A DNA stretch of 64,000 nt from NCBI GenBank assembly GCA_902762905.1, contig CACWQE010000013.1, forward strand, positions 1-64,000, given 5' to 3'. This stretch comes from an uncultured Lachnospiraceae bacterium (GTDB lineage: Bacteria > Bacillota > Clostridia > Lachnospirales > Lachnospiraceae). Under the pieces are notes generated by a model. It was not told the DNA's origin, made no database searches, and saw nothing but the letters and a program-made list of their open reading frames with translations. The position numbers and the translations under genes are program-made. Of the stretch, positions 36,087 through 45,587 are shown in pieces (the stretch's first letter is position 1; the number at the start of each line of letters is the position of its first letter).

Positions 36087-36977
36087 CTACTTCCGATTCC
36101 TTGTAACCGATATATTTCTTGCTGCTAATTTCAAGAATATAAAAGAAATAATCATATTGATCACGATAGAACAAGGAATCCACCATCTGCTGATTGCAAG
36201 GATAATCGACGATTTGGTTCCCATTTCTTCCATCAGGCGATCGATACCCGTTCCCATCATGACTCGCATCATAAAATCCACAATCGGCGAATACGGATTC
36301 AGCATCATAATAAATGCTGCCGCACCCGGACCCGCATATGCCACTCCTTTGGCGTCACACATTGCCGACTGAGTTGCTATAACTACATATAAAATCACGG
36401 TTGTTACAATAATAATTCCGATTCCAATTGCAATCGTGAGAATTGTAGACACCACAGATTTCTTCACTACACTGGAACAGAACACCCCAACACTTCCAAC
36501 GTAGATGCCTAAATACAACAGCATTCCAAACAATCCAAGCAGTGCCCACCAGCTCATGCCCCCTAATACAAAGGCAATTGCCATAACCGGAATACTTGCG
36601 ATCATGTACATCATAACAACCGACATTGCCGAACCTAATTTTCCAACTGCAATCGAAAACGTTGTAACCGGAGTAGTTAACATAACATCTAACGTCTGTC
36701 GTTCTCTCTCCCCGGATATCGAGCCGGATGTAATAACGGGCACGATCAAACTGATCAATCCACACTCAATACAACCTAAGATTGGAAACAACCAGATAAG
36801 GGTTGCATATCGATAACCGCTTGTCGCTGCTGACATATTCGTAATCGATAACACGATCAAAACAATGATTGTTAAAAAGGCGTTGATTCCCATAATTGCC
36901 CAGGACATCTTCATACTGCGCGAGCCTACCACAAGTTCTTTCTTCCATATAGGGTTCATATGCAATCTCTTACGCAT
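36087..36977 (-). CDS. ABC-2 type transporter permease
   Basis: The 296-residue membrane protein has about six membrane segments and the ABC-2 feature GSISGERERQTLDVMLTTPVTTFSIAVGKLGSAM after the second one. The start MNPIWKKELVVGSRSMKMSW is common to ABC-2 permeases. It pairs with the ATPase gene that ends inside its first eight bases, a translational-coupling overlap. The exported substrate is unknown. The operon context (MoxR, VWA) suggests a function in envelope assembly, comparable in layout to the GldA/GldF type of transporter. Confidence 0.87.
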   Translation of the reverse strand: MRKRLHMNPIWKKELVVGSRSMKMSWAIMGINAFLTIIVLIVLSITNMSAATSGYRYATLIWLFPILGCIECGLISLIVPVITSGSISGERERQTLDVMLTTPVTTFSIAVGKLGSAMSVVMMYMIASIPVMAIAFVLGGMSWWALLGLFGMLLYLGIYVGSVGVFCSSVVKKSVVSTILTIAIGIGIIIVTTVILYVVIATQSAMCDAKGVAYAGPGAAAFIMMLNPYSPIVDFMMRVMMGTGIDRLMEEMGTKSSIILAISRWWIPCSIVINMIISFIFLKLAARNISVTRNRK

Positions 36978-37917
36978 TTTCCTCTCCTCCTGTTATCTCT
37001 AAGAACAAGGATTCCAAATTCTCCTTCTCCCGATAATAATGACTGACCATGATATGATGATCAAAAAGTTTATTCAGCAATCTTGCTGCTTCTAGATCAT
37101 CACCCCGGAAATGAATCAGGACTTCATCATCCGTAAATGATACTTTCTCTACAAAAGGCTGCTCCTTCAATATAGTCGCAACATATTGGTTAAGAGGTTC
37201 TTCTGTCTCTGCATAGACCACCTTCATATGAATCGGCTGATTGCCCTGTGAAGCATCTATGATGTCATCCACTTTTCCACTTGTCACTAATCTGCCATGT
37301 TCCATTATTCCAACACTGGTACATAATTCAGATAATTCCGGAAGAATATGTGAACTGATCAGAATCGTCTTTCCCATAGAACGCAAATTCTTAAGAACTT
37401 CTTTCATCTCAAATCTGGCACGTGGATCCAATCCGGAATTCGGTTCATCTAACACTAACAGATCCGGATTATGAATCAATGCTCTTGCCACACACAACCG
37501 CTGTTTCATTCCTCTGGATAAGGTATCCACAAAAGCATCCTTCTTATCGGATAAGTTGACAAGCTCTAATAACCCTTCTGATATATCATCAATCTCCTGG
37601 CGTTCCATTCCATACATAGAACCATAAAATTCCATATACTCCATGACTTTCAGATTGTCATACACACCGAAGAAATCCGGAACATATCCTACTTTACGTT
37701 TGATGTCATCCGGCTGCTTAATCGCATCAATTCCATCCACTGTAACAGAACCGCTTGTTGCTTTGAGCAATCCACACACAATCCGCATTGTTGTTGTCTT
37801 ACCCGCACCATTAGGTCCCACAAATCCATAAATCTCCCCCTTATCGATGTGCAGATTTAAATGATCTAATGCCAAAAACTTACCATATTGTTTTGTTAAA
37901 TTCTCAATCGTCAGCAT
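36970..37917 (-). CDS. ABC transporter ATP-binding protein
   Basis: The 315-residue ATPase has Walker A GPNGAGKTTT near residue 38, signature LSRGMKQRLCVARAL near 135 (SRGMK instead of SGGQ), Walker B LLVLDEPNSGLDP near 155 and the H-loop in ILISSHIL near 190. A C-terminal extension of about 90 residues (YVATILKEQPFVEKVSF, then LFDHHIMVSHYYREKENLESLFLEITG) is typical of ABC-2 drug/antibiotic or Gld-type ATPases. It energises the permease whose gene overlaps by eight bases. Confidence 0.93.
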   Translation of the reverse strand: MLTIENLTKQYGKFLALDHLNLHIDKGEIYGFVGPNGAGKTTTMRIVCGLLKATSGSVTVDGIDAIKQPDDIKRKVGYVPDFFGVYDNLKVMEYMEFYGSMYGMERQEIDDISEGLLELVNLSDKKDAFVDTLSRGMKQRLCVARALIHNPDLLVLDEPNSGLDPRARFEMKEVLKNLRSMGKTILISSHILPELSELCTSVGIMEHGRLVTSGKVDDIIDASQGNQPIHMKVVYAETEEPLNQYVATILKEQPFVEKVSFTDDEVLIHFRGDDLEAARLLNKLFDHHIMVSHYYREKENLESLFLEITGGEENA

Positions 37918-40281
37918 TTATTCATCCCCCCTTGCACAAATTCTAGGCAGATATCCCTGCTCACCCTGACTGTCATCCGAGTCATATCGCAGCTTGATCG
38001 TATTATCCACAATATATTTACTCAATTCATCTCCTGCTATCACATCGGAATCTTTGAAAATCTGTTCATAATCATCGGTCGCAGGATTATAGGCATACAC
38101 ATCCGCATATATTCCATAACTGATATCACTATTCTTAGAAACCAATTCTAACCTGGTAATTCCCGGATATCCGGTAAAGGAATAGGTTATTTGAATCGAA
38201 TTATTATACATTGTCCGGTCATTGGAATCATAATCGCCATCCACCTGCGTGGCCATCGGATCAAGACTCTGATAATAGACACCCTTCACATCTGTATATT
38301 CCGCCTCATACGTAGTGTATACAACCCCTACACCAGCGGACTTAACATTTCCTTCCTCTACATAGTCCGGCTGATATCCATCAATCTTTGCCCAAATGAT
38401 ACCTTTGCCATATTCTGATACATGCATGTAATAATTCTCCATCATGGAATCAATCTGATTGTACCGGTATGCTTTCCGATCTCCAGTTCCGCCTATGTAT
38501 AGCTGATTAAATGTTCCATAACCCATTGTCGTCTTCAAATTCGTAGGATCAATCTCAACTGTCTGTCCTGCTTTCAAATCTCCTGCTAAATACATATGAT
38601 TCTCAAATGTTACCACAACCCCTTGCAGATCATACTTCGTATCATTGGTTACACTTCCACTGAATCCAGTGGTTGTACAATTAAGATCATATGTGATCAT
38701 TCCACTCTCATTCTGATCCGAACAAATTGCGACAAAAGAATTGTCATGAAATGCTTCTTCATTATGGAAGATTATTTGCTTGCCTTTTGCAGTATCTTTG
38801 ATCATATAATTGTAATCGCCGTCCTGGACGTTAGATACTCCCAAAACAGAAGAATACCCATAAGAATCTGTATCATAACTAATATCCTGATATTTGCCAT
38901 TCAACACAAGTGTATAATCTCTGGCTTTCGGACATGTCACATTGGTATACACGCGTTCGGTCTGCCAATCCGGGTCCAGAGAAATAAGAGAAACCGTATC
39001 TACAATGGGAACATTGACCCGATACATCAGACTTGTTAAATAAATAACTCCTGTAAACAGTAACGAAACAACCGGGACTGCAATCCATATCTTCTCTCGC
39101 TGCTTACTCGCTTTCAGTATCAGATAAAGCACCGGACCAACCAACACAACATAGGCAAACAGAATGATACCATACATCCATCCACTCGGCTTCTTACTGT
39201 CATCCGTCATCTTGGCAATCCGATATGCATCATAGGCTCCATTGTCATAGGAACTGCCATTGATCACATCTGCTGTACGTGCATTCTGTGAAGTATTCAA
39301 TAGCAATGTTGCAACTGTCTCACTTGCACGGTTCGATACGAATGGTTCCATTCCCAGATCATATGCCAGCATAACAACCCTGCCATTCCCAACCTCTTTG
39401 TAATAAGCGGTTCCATCTTCTGCATAAGCAGACAGTTCCTTTCCACCATCCAAAGACAACGCAATACAGTCTACATCTTCCATGGTCACATCCTGTCCCT
39501 GTACAGACCAGCTTAATGTTTTCTTATCCACTGTACCAAAGGTACCTGTTAGAAAATCGTCATTAAAACCATGCAAAACATTCTGATAATTACTTCCTGT
39601 TCCAAGAATCAGGATGCCTCCATTCTTCACCCAGGCCTGCAATGCCTCATACTGTTTCTTTGACAACTGCGCTGTATCATAATGATCGATCACGATATAT
39701 CCCAACACATTCAGAACATTACCGTTATCCGGCATATCCTCTGTACGCAGTTCCAGAATATGGGAAGTTAATTCATATGCTCCCACAGAAACGGTTAATC
39801 CATCCATATAATGGAATGCACTGTAATCATCACTTAAGATTCCTACCACTGCATTGGCTCCCGCATCTGCTAATGAAATTTCATCTTTCTCACTATACAG
39901 GACTTTCCCGTCTGTATTTGCAAGTTGTATATAATATTGTCCACTATACGCTGCATTTGCCAACACAAAAGACACATTCTTAGACTCACCTGCTGCTACC
40001 GTAATATCTCTTGCCTGAGCAACTCCCATCGTACTAGTGCTGCCCGCCGGTATCACCCTCACCTCGCCCTCAAAATTATCTTTTGACTGTACCGTTACTT
40101 TAACCGGTATCGGTTTTCCATACGTTGCATACTGATTCAATCCTAATTCCGCGGATACTGAGAAATTGTCATTCTTCTTAACAATCTTCTTTGAATTCGC
40201 AGCCTCACATGTCATTCCAACCGCCAGTATACTGATCACCATACCCAAGGCATATAATATTGTCTTCCCATATCGTTTCAT
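37918..40281 (-). CDS. Exported membrane-anchored protein of the VWA operon
   Basis: The 787-residue protein has a signal peptide (MKRYGKTILYALGMVISILAVGMTC-like, cut near residue 28), an Ig-like domain (about 35-130), a GATase/flavodoxin-like domain (about 140-330, with YIVIDHYDTAQLS and WVKNGGILILGTGS), two membrane segments near 370-420 and a long extracellular beta-rich region to the end. I do not recognise a named family. The layout resembles the middle of the three-VWA protein, so the two may have related folds. It directly precedes the ABC ATPase gene with no gap, and GAGGAA lies before ATG 40281. Confidence 0.78.
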   Translation of the reverse strand: MKRYGKTILYALGMVISILAVGMTCEAANSKKIVKKNDNFSVSAELGLNQYATYGKPIPVKVTVQSKDNFEGEVRVIPAGSTSTMGVAQARDITVAAGESKNVSFVLANAAYSGQYYIQLANTDGKVLYSEKDEISLADAGANAVVGILSDDYSAFHYMDGLTVSVGAYELTSHILELRTEDMPDNGNVLNVLGYIVIDHYDTAQLSKKQYEALQAWVKNGGILILGTGSNYQNVLHGFNDDFLTGTFGTVDKKTLSWSVQGQDVTMEDVDCIALSLDGGKELSAYAEDGTAYYKEVGNGRVVMLAYDLGMEPFVSNRASETVATLLLNTSQNARTADVINGSSYDNGAYDAYRIAKMTDDSKKPSGWMYGIILFAYVVLVGPVLYLILKASKQREKIWIAVPVVSLLFTGVIYLTSLMYRVNVPIVDTVSLISLDPDWQTERVYTNVTCPKARDYTLVLNGKYQDISYDTDSYGYSSVLGVSNVQDGDYNYMIKDTAKGKQIIFHNEEAFHDNSFVAICSDQNESGMITYDLNCTTTGFSGSVTNDTKYDLQGVVVTFENHMYLAGDLKAGQTVEIDPTNLKTTMGYGTFNQLYIGGTGDRKAYRYNQIDSMMENYYMHVSEYGKGIIWAKIDGYQPDYVEEGNVKSAGVGVVYTTYEAEYTDVKGVYYQSLDPMATQVDGDYDSNDRTMYNNSIQITYSFTGYPGITRLELVSKNSDISYGIYADVYAYNPATDDYEQIFKDSDVIAGDELSKYIVDNTIKLRYDSDDSQGEQGYLPRICARGDE

Positions 40282-40319
40282 CTATTCCTCGTTCCTTTCT
40301 CTCACTCTCCCTTACTCTT

Positions 40320-40346
40320 AGCAAGTGACTTGCTTTCATTGTAGCA
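40320..40346 (-). promoter_or_regulatory. Extended -10 promoter and palindrome before the 787-residue gene
   Basis: On the minus strand TGCTACAAT (40338-40346) is an extended -10. Three bases further is the perfect palindrome AGCAAGT-C-ACTTGCT (40320-40334), which covers the expected transcription start and could be a repressor site for the ABC/MoxR/VWA operon. The -35 position has no good match. Confidence 0.45.
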
Positions 40347-40389
40347 TATATTTTCTTATATAATTCTTAGGTTTTTCTTAAAAAATTTC

Positions 40390-40764
40390 TTAACGCTTGT
40401 AAGTACCTTTTCTCACAAATGCATGTTTTCCAGCCTTCTCCATCATTTTGTCATACTGTTCATACATATCCTGCACACTATTCTCCAATAAGAAATAGTG
40501 CTTAATGTACGGTACCATCAACACCATGAGCATGAGAAACAATAACAGCAATGGTATAGAAAAATGACCATATGTATATAAGAACACCATAACTGCAAGA
40601 ATTGCAAACGTTACGGTTACTACCAGATGGATAAACCTCTCATGTGCAAAAAATGCAATCTGTACCAGATGTTTCTTCATCTCTTCTTCCCAATCTACCT
40701 GTGTCCCTTCTTCCTCTAAAAGACCATTGATATACGCCAAATACTGTCTGATTCGATCTGCCAT
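40390..40764 (-). CDS. Small two-span membrane protein
   Basis: The 124-residue protein has an amphipathic start (RQYLAYINGLLEEEG), two hydrophobic segments (about residues 45-63 and 69-89) and a charged tail. The start resembles small membrane proteins found next to MoxR clusters, but I assign no family. It is separated by 108 bases, including a promoter, from the rest of the operon, so it may be transcribed alone or read through. The start ATG 40764 is preceded by AAAGGAAGG. Confidence 0.65.
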   Translation of the reverse strand: MADRIRQYLAYINGLLEEEGTQVDWEEEMKKHLVQIAFFAHERFIHLVVTVTFAILAVMVFLYTYGHFSIPLLLLFLMLMVLMVPYIKHYFLLENSVQDMYEQYDKMMEKAGKHAFVRKGTYKR

Positions 40765-40943
40765 ATTATATCCTTCCTTTCTTTCCTCTGATCATAAAGT
40801 TATGTTGTATATAAGCTTCCTTCATTGTACCACAGGACGAACCCTGACACCAACCAAAACCTGCCAGCAACCTTATCGGTCACATGGCAACAAAAATGAC
40901 AATCCCCATACAATATTAATAAGTACAGACGGGATATCATAAC

Positions 40944-42689
40944 ATGACAAATAGTAAGATCAGTCCCGAACTTACCATGGCATTAGAAATTCCAGAGGCA
41001 GAGCGTACGAAAAGTCTGAATCTGAATGTTGGATACAGTGAACTATTTGAAGAATGGGAATTAATCGTTCGATATACCGGAAGTCTTTCACAAATACAGG
41101 AAGATCTTAATCTCTCCATCGAAGAATTACTTGGCGGTTATGCCATCGTCCGCATTCCCCAATATCTGATCGGCGCACTATCCGATTACCCGGAGATTGA
41201 TTATATTGAAAAACCAAAATCCCTCCTGTTAGAAGAAATGGAAGGCATTGCAGTTTCATGTGTGAATCCGGTTCGTCAACCACCTTACAGATTAAACGGA
41301 ACCGGGGTCATTGTGGCATGTTTAGATTCCGGGATTGATATCTATCATCCGGATTTTCAAAATGCAGATGGAACGACACGTATTCTTTCCCTCTGGGATC
41401 AGACCATTCCCGGCAATCCACCGGAAGGTTTCCGTACCGGAAGTATCTATACTGCCGATACGATCAACGAAGCACTTGCCCTTGGAAAGAACCGTGGCGG
41501 AGATACTCTTGTTCCCAGTTTTGATGCCACCGGACACGGAACCGCCATCTGTGGCATTTTAGCCGGAAACGGCCGTGCATCCGAAGATAATATTGTCGGC
41601 GTAGCACCAGATGCAGATATTTTTGTTGTCAAACTAGGAAATCCCGATAACCGCGGTTTTCCGCGCACAACCCAGCTTATGTCAGCTATTGATTATGCAT
41701 TGCGCTATGCTATATCCGTCCAAAAACCGATTGCGATCAATATCAGCTTTGGCAATAACTACGGCAATCATAATGGAGATTCCATATTAGAACAATATAT
41801 GGATACGGTTGCTAACCTCTATCAAAATGTAATTGTAGCCGGAACCGGCAACGATGGTGTCAGCGCTCGGCACGCATCCGGTACATTGTCGCGTAACCAG
41901 ACAGAGACCATTGAACTATATGTCGCTGACTACCTGACATCTTTCAATCTACAGATCTGGAAATATTATTTAGATGATTTTACGATTCAGATTGAAACAC
42001 CAACCGGTATCCGGCTTGGACTCTTCTCCCCCTATTCCAGAGTCCAGAATTATAATCTGCCGGAGGATCTTCTCTCCGTCTACTACAGTGAACCGACTCC
42101 TTACAATGCCCAACAGGAAATCTATATCTCCTGGATTCCGGTCAATGAATATGTAACATCCGGCATCTGGCGTATTTATCTCTACCCGGGAAGAATTGTC
42201 TCTGGTCAATACGATATGTGGCTGCCGGTTGCCGGAAGCACTTCTTCCGAAGTTTCTTTCGTAAGACCTGCCTTATATAACACATTAGTGATTCCCTCTA
42301 CCGCCCGCAATGTAATCTCTGTTGCCGCCTATAACTCCATCAACCAGACATACGCGAACTTCTCCGGCAGAGGAATCTTATATGATTCCCAGACACGCCT
42401 TACAGATTACAAACCTGATCTGGCTGCCCCCGGTGTTCATATCAATACCTGTGCGATTGGCGGAGGGTATCGTTTGGTTTCCGGAACCTCCTTCGCCGCC
42501 CCGTTTGTGACCGGGGCCGCTGCACTCCTTATGCAGTATGGCATTGTCAACGGCAATGATCCGTATCTGTATGGCGAAAAGATCCGGGCATCCCTGATCC
42601 GTGGTGCCAGAAAGCTTCCTTTTCAGCAACAGACACCTTCCCCTCTCGTTGGATGGGGCGCATTGTGTGTAGCAGACAGCCTTTCTTAA
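40944..42689 (+). CDS. Csp-like subtilisin-family serine protease (S8)
   Basis: The 581-residue protease has an N-terminal prodomain-like region (to about 95) and an S8 domain with intact triad: Asp in VACLDSGIDIYHPDF near residue 130, His in ATGHGTAICGILAG near 200, and Ser in SGTSFAAPFVTGAAALLM near 515. The oxyanion Asn is in VAGTGNDG near 305. A beta-rich insert of about 130 residues (315-450) matches the jelly-roll insert of clostridial Csp germination proteases. There is no signal peptide, also as in Csp proteins. Csp proteases activate cortex hydrolases when spores germinate. The ribosome site is weak, and a CATACAAT at 40909-40916 resembles a sigma-E -10. Confidence 0.85.
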   Translation: MTNSKISPELTMALEIPEAERTKSLNLNVGYSELFEEWELIVRYTGSLSQIQEDLNLSIEELLGGYAIVRIPQYLIGALSDYPEIDYIEKPKSLLLEEMEGIAVSCVNPVRQPPYRLNGTGVIVACLDSGIDIYHPDFQNADGTTRILSLWDQTIPGNPPEGFRTGSIYTADTINEALALGKNRGGDTLVPSFDATGHGTAICGILAGNGRASEDNIVGVAPDADIFVVKLGNPDNRGFPRTTQLMSAIDYALRYAISVQKPIAINISFGNNYGNHNGDSILEQYMDTVANLYQNVIVAGTGNDGVSARHASGTLSRNQTETIELYVADYLTSFNLQIWKYYLDDFTIQIETPTGIRLGLFSPYSRVQNYNLPEDLLSVYYSEPTPYNAQQEIYISWIPVNEYVTSGIWRIYLYPGRIVSGQYDMWLPVAGSTSSEVSFVRPALYNTLVIPSTARNVISVAAYNSINQTYANFSGRGILYDSQTRLTDYKPDLAAPGVHINTCAIGGGYRLVSGTSFAAPFVTGAAALLMQYGIVNGNDPYLYGEKIRASLIRGARKLPFQQQTPSPLVGWGALCVADSLS

Positions 42690-42704
42690 CTTCCTCGCTT
42701 CTCC

Positions 42705-42734
42705 TTTACATTTCTCTCTTTTAAATGCTATACT
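42705..42734 (+). promoter_or_regulatory. Promoter of the Big2-NlpC/P60 gene
   Basis: TTTACA and TATACT are separated by 18 bases, and TGC before TATACT makes an extended -10. It lies 27 bases before ATG 42761, starting just after the protease stop codon. Confidence 0.55.
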
Positions 42735-42760
42735 AAAAGAAAAACGAGGAGATTATACCT

Positions 42761-44410
42761 ATGAAGAGTTTACATGTAAAACACCTATTCATCCTGTCTG
42801 CCTTTACAATCGTACTTGGCATTTTTTTCGGATGCCCAGTCCCATCTCAGGCTGCAGCTCATGACATTACCGTTAAGAACGGCGATCAGCTAAACATCCC
42901 TCTCTATACGGGAGATACCGGAACGATCACAACTGACCGTACTACGATCACCATTCCGGAATCTATTACAAACCCCGATTCATCCACGGATGGTACAACG
43001 GATTCTTCCGAATCAGATTCCACTTCAACATCAAATCCGTCCATGAATCATCCAGATTCTTCTGTAACAGATCCGGATCTTCCTTCTACTGATCCAGACT
43101 CTCCTTCAACAGACGATCCAAAGAAAAAAGAAGAAGCTATTCAGGCATATCTTGATTCTTTACATTTTGTATATAATGCATCCTCCGATTCTTCCGTCTT
43201 GTCTTTTGACACACAGACACATCAATTCCAGGCTCTCAAGCCCGGAACTGCCAGCATTTCCATACAGGCATTCGAACCGGAAGATCCTTGGAACCGGTAT
43301 CCTGTCTTCACAGCCACAATCACTTTTTCTATCAGTGTGGACATGACAAATGTTACACTGACACAGAATTCCTTAACTGCATACTTAAGTCCTATGTATG
43401 CCTACGGAAAGAAGAAACCTTATTACAGTAGCAGTACAGCCGAATTCCAGATTGGTATCAACAGCAGCTATATATTCAATCCGGACACGGACTATTCATA
43501 CAATGACTCGGACTATTATGACCCATACTATAATTACTATTATCCTTCCACCTCGAATACATCCGATCTCTTCTCCTATAGTTATACAGAATCGGATAAA
43601 GTACAGATCAATATAACACTTGCTAAAAATGTGCTATATATCAGCGCTTATCCAACGAAAACAAACGTGAAGGCAACGACTTCCATTATTACCCTGACGT
43701 TAAGCGGTAAGACATTTACCATCCCGCTTACCTTATCCCCTCTTACCATCTCTGATCAGTCCCTTTTATTGGTCAAAGGTAAGAAGAAGGCATTAAAAGT
43801 AACCGGAACAACCGAAGCCATTCAGTGGACTTCTACCAATCCGAAAATTGCTACTGTCAATTCCAAAGGAGTGATCAAGGGCAAGAAAATCGGTAATTGT
43901 GTCATTATAGGCAAGATTGGAAATGCCTATGTCGGTTGTGCCGTCAGTGTAACGACCGCACAGCTTAAGAAAGTCGCCACCTACGCCAATTACATGGGAA
44001 CTCACTGGACCTACAGCCAGGCAAGGCGTACCCAGACCGGATATTATGATTGTAGTGCTCTGGTATGGAAAGCCTATAAGAAATACTCCCGCATCAATTT
44101 CGGTTCCGCCGGTTATCCGGGTGTTGCTTTAAGCGAGGCCAAATGGTGTAATGCCCATCACAAGATGCTAAAAGGTGGATACCGATACAAAAAAATACGT
44201 AAAATGCAATATAATCCGGGAGATCTCGTCTTCAAATCAACGAATATGAAGAAAAAATATGCAGATATTTACCATGTGGAAATGATCACCGGCTATTATT
44301 GTTACGGTGTTTCTTCTACCGGTTCTCCATATATCGACCTGACATGGGGTGCCCGCGGTACCGGTTACGGTGCAGAAGAAGGTTCGCTCCTAGGAAGACC
44401 AATGAAATAA
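42761..44410 (+). CDS. Secreted NlpC/P60 cell-wall hydrolase with Big2 domain
   Basis: The 549-residue protein has a signal peptide (cut after about residue 31, SQAAA), a Ser/Asp/Pro-rich linker (about 65-125), beta-rich domains, a Big2-type Ig domain (LLVKGKKKALKVTGTTEAIQWTSTNPKIATVNSKGVIKGKKIG in outline, about 325-385) and a C-terminal NlpC/P60 domain. The catalytic Cys is in YYDCSALVWKAY near 430 and the His in YHVEMITG near 505. NlpC/P60 enzymes cut peptide stems of peptidoglycan. GAGGAG precedes ATG 42761. A strong two-way terminator separates it from a second hydrolase gene facing it. Confidence 0.88.
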   Translation: MKSLHVKHLFILSAFTIVLGIFFGCPVPSQAAAHDITVKNGDQLNIPLYTGDTGTITTDRTTITIPESITNPDSSTDGTTDSSESDSTSTSNPSMNHPDSSVTDPDLPSTDPDSPSTDDPKKKEEAIQAYLDSLHFVYNASSDSSVLSFDTQTHQFQALKPGTASISIQAFEPEDPWNRYPVFTATITFSISVDMTNVTLTQNSLTAYLSPMYAYGKKKPYYSSSTAEFQIGINSSYIFNPDTDYSYNDSDYYDPYYNYYYPSTSNTSDLFSYSYTESDKVQINITLAKNVLYISAYPTKTNVKATTSIITLTLSGKTFTIPLTLSPLTISDQSLLLVKGKKKALKVTGTTEAIQWTSTNPKIATVNSKGVIKGKKIGNCVIIGKIGNAYVGCAVSVTTAQLKKVATYANYMGTHWTYSQARRTQTGYYDCSALVWKAYKKYSRINFGSAGYPGVALSEAKWCNAHHKMLKGGYRYKKIRKMQYNPGDLVFKSTNMKKKYADIYHVEMITGYYCYGVSSTGSPYIDLTWGARGTGYGAEEGSLLGRPMK

Positions 44411-44417
44411 AGAACAG

Positions 44418-44463
44418 GAATGGCTGTTGTAAGAGTAACATCCCACTCTTACAACAGCCATTC
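44418..44463. terminator. Strong bidirectional terminator between two wall hydrolase genes
   Basis: A perfect 19-pair stem (GAATGGCTGTTGTAAGAGT and its complement) closes an eight-base loop, between stop codons only about 50 bases apart. Confidence 0.8.
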
Positions 44464-44464
44464 T

Positions 44465-45556
44465 CTATTCTTTATAAAGATCTTTTAAAATACTTGCTGC
44501 ATCCATATTCTGATACCCATCCGGATCGGATAATATAATATCGTCTCCTTCTGTCCGCCATCGCATCTGTGCATAATGCGTCAGATACGAGGTACCTCTT
44601 CCTACATTCGGATATCGGCGATACCAGCTCTTATAATACTTCTTCATATAATGTTGCGCTAACTGATATGCCTCACTTTTTGTCTTTCCTTCCGGAGTAG
44701 CTGTTCCACTGATCTGAACTCCCGCCGGGGACGAATGCAATAATACCACACTGCCATCCTTACACTGCCCAATAACAATATAGACATGACCACAACAGGA
44801 ACAGGTGGAACTCATAATGTCCCCCGCACGATAATCTGTAACATTCTGGCGTTCTACATACGTTCCCCATCCCATATCTGCAAACTTCTTCGCCTGCTTA
44901 GAGGCAGAATACACATATCCTTTGCGGTTATCCTCTACGTTACGGATGTTATAGATACACCATCCAACATACCCTGAACAATCCAATCCATTATGGATCT
45001 GATATCGGTAATCCTGATAATTGTATCTTGCCGTCTTATTCTTCGCAAACTTTCTCCAACGTGGACAGGTGCCGATCTGCCGGACTTCTTTTCCCGCTCC
45101 GGTATCTGCCCGGTTCCATCCACCGCCCCACACATACATGGTACTTCCTATCGGAACAAGTGCTGTCTGTAGAAAATTCCGAATTGTTGACTGTCCCTGC
45201 ACAGGAACCGTCGTAGATACTACATTGCTATTTGTTCCGTAAATTCTACGTCCCATCTGATTCAAAGCATATGCCCGTACATAATAATAGTATGTTCTTC
45301 CCTTTTCGCACTTCATTCGGATGCATTTCGCTACCGTCACATCCTCCACGACCGAATAGTCTATTCTACCAGATTGCCAGACTCCCTCGTATACTTCATA
45401 GCCCTGTGCTCCCGCCACAGGTTCCCAGGACACTGCAATCTGATCATACACAGCAGTTGACATAACACCACATGGTCGTTTGATTGAAAATCCACTTGCC
45501 TTGCAATATACTGCATATATATTTACCATATTACAAAGTATTCCAATTGTTAACAT
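44465..45556 (-). CDS. NlpC/P60-like cell-wall hydrolase with fibronectin type III domain
   Basis: The 363-residue protein has a short hydrophobic start that may act as signal peptide, a fibronectin type III-like domain (IAVSWEPVAGAQGYEVYEG, then YYYYVRAYALNQMGR, about residues 38-120) and an NlpC/P60-like domain. The catalytic Cys is in GLDCSGYVGWCIY near 195 and the His in CGHVYIVIG near 260. It probably cuts peptidoglycan peptides outside the cell. The start is uncertain: ATG 45556 has no clear ribosome site and ATG 45529 has only GGAA. It lies 31 bases downstream of the S1-domain gene and may be read from the same promoter. Confidence 0.82.
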   Translation of the reverse strand: MLTIGILCNMVNIYAVYCKASGFSIKRPCGVMSTAVYDQIAVSWEPVAGAQGYEVYEGVWQSGRIDYSVVEDVTVAKCIRMKCEKGRTYYYYVRAYALNQMGRRIYGTNSNVVSTTVPVQGQSTIRNFLQTALVPIGSTMYVWGGGWNRADTGAGKEVRQIGTCPRWRKFAKNKTARYNYQDYRYQIHNGLDCSGYVGWCIYNIRNVEDNRKGYVYSASKQAKKFADMGWGTYVERQNVTDYRAGDIMSSTCSCCGHVYIVIGQCKDGSVVLLHSSPAGVQISGTATPEGKTKSEAYQLAQHYMKKYYKSWYRRYPNVGRGTSYLTHYAQMRWRTEGDDIILSDPDGYQNMDAASILKDLYKE

Positions 45557-45587
45557 AAGATGACAAATTTGCTATTTTCTATCTTGG

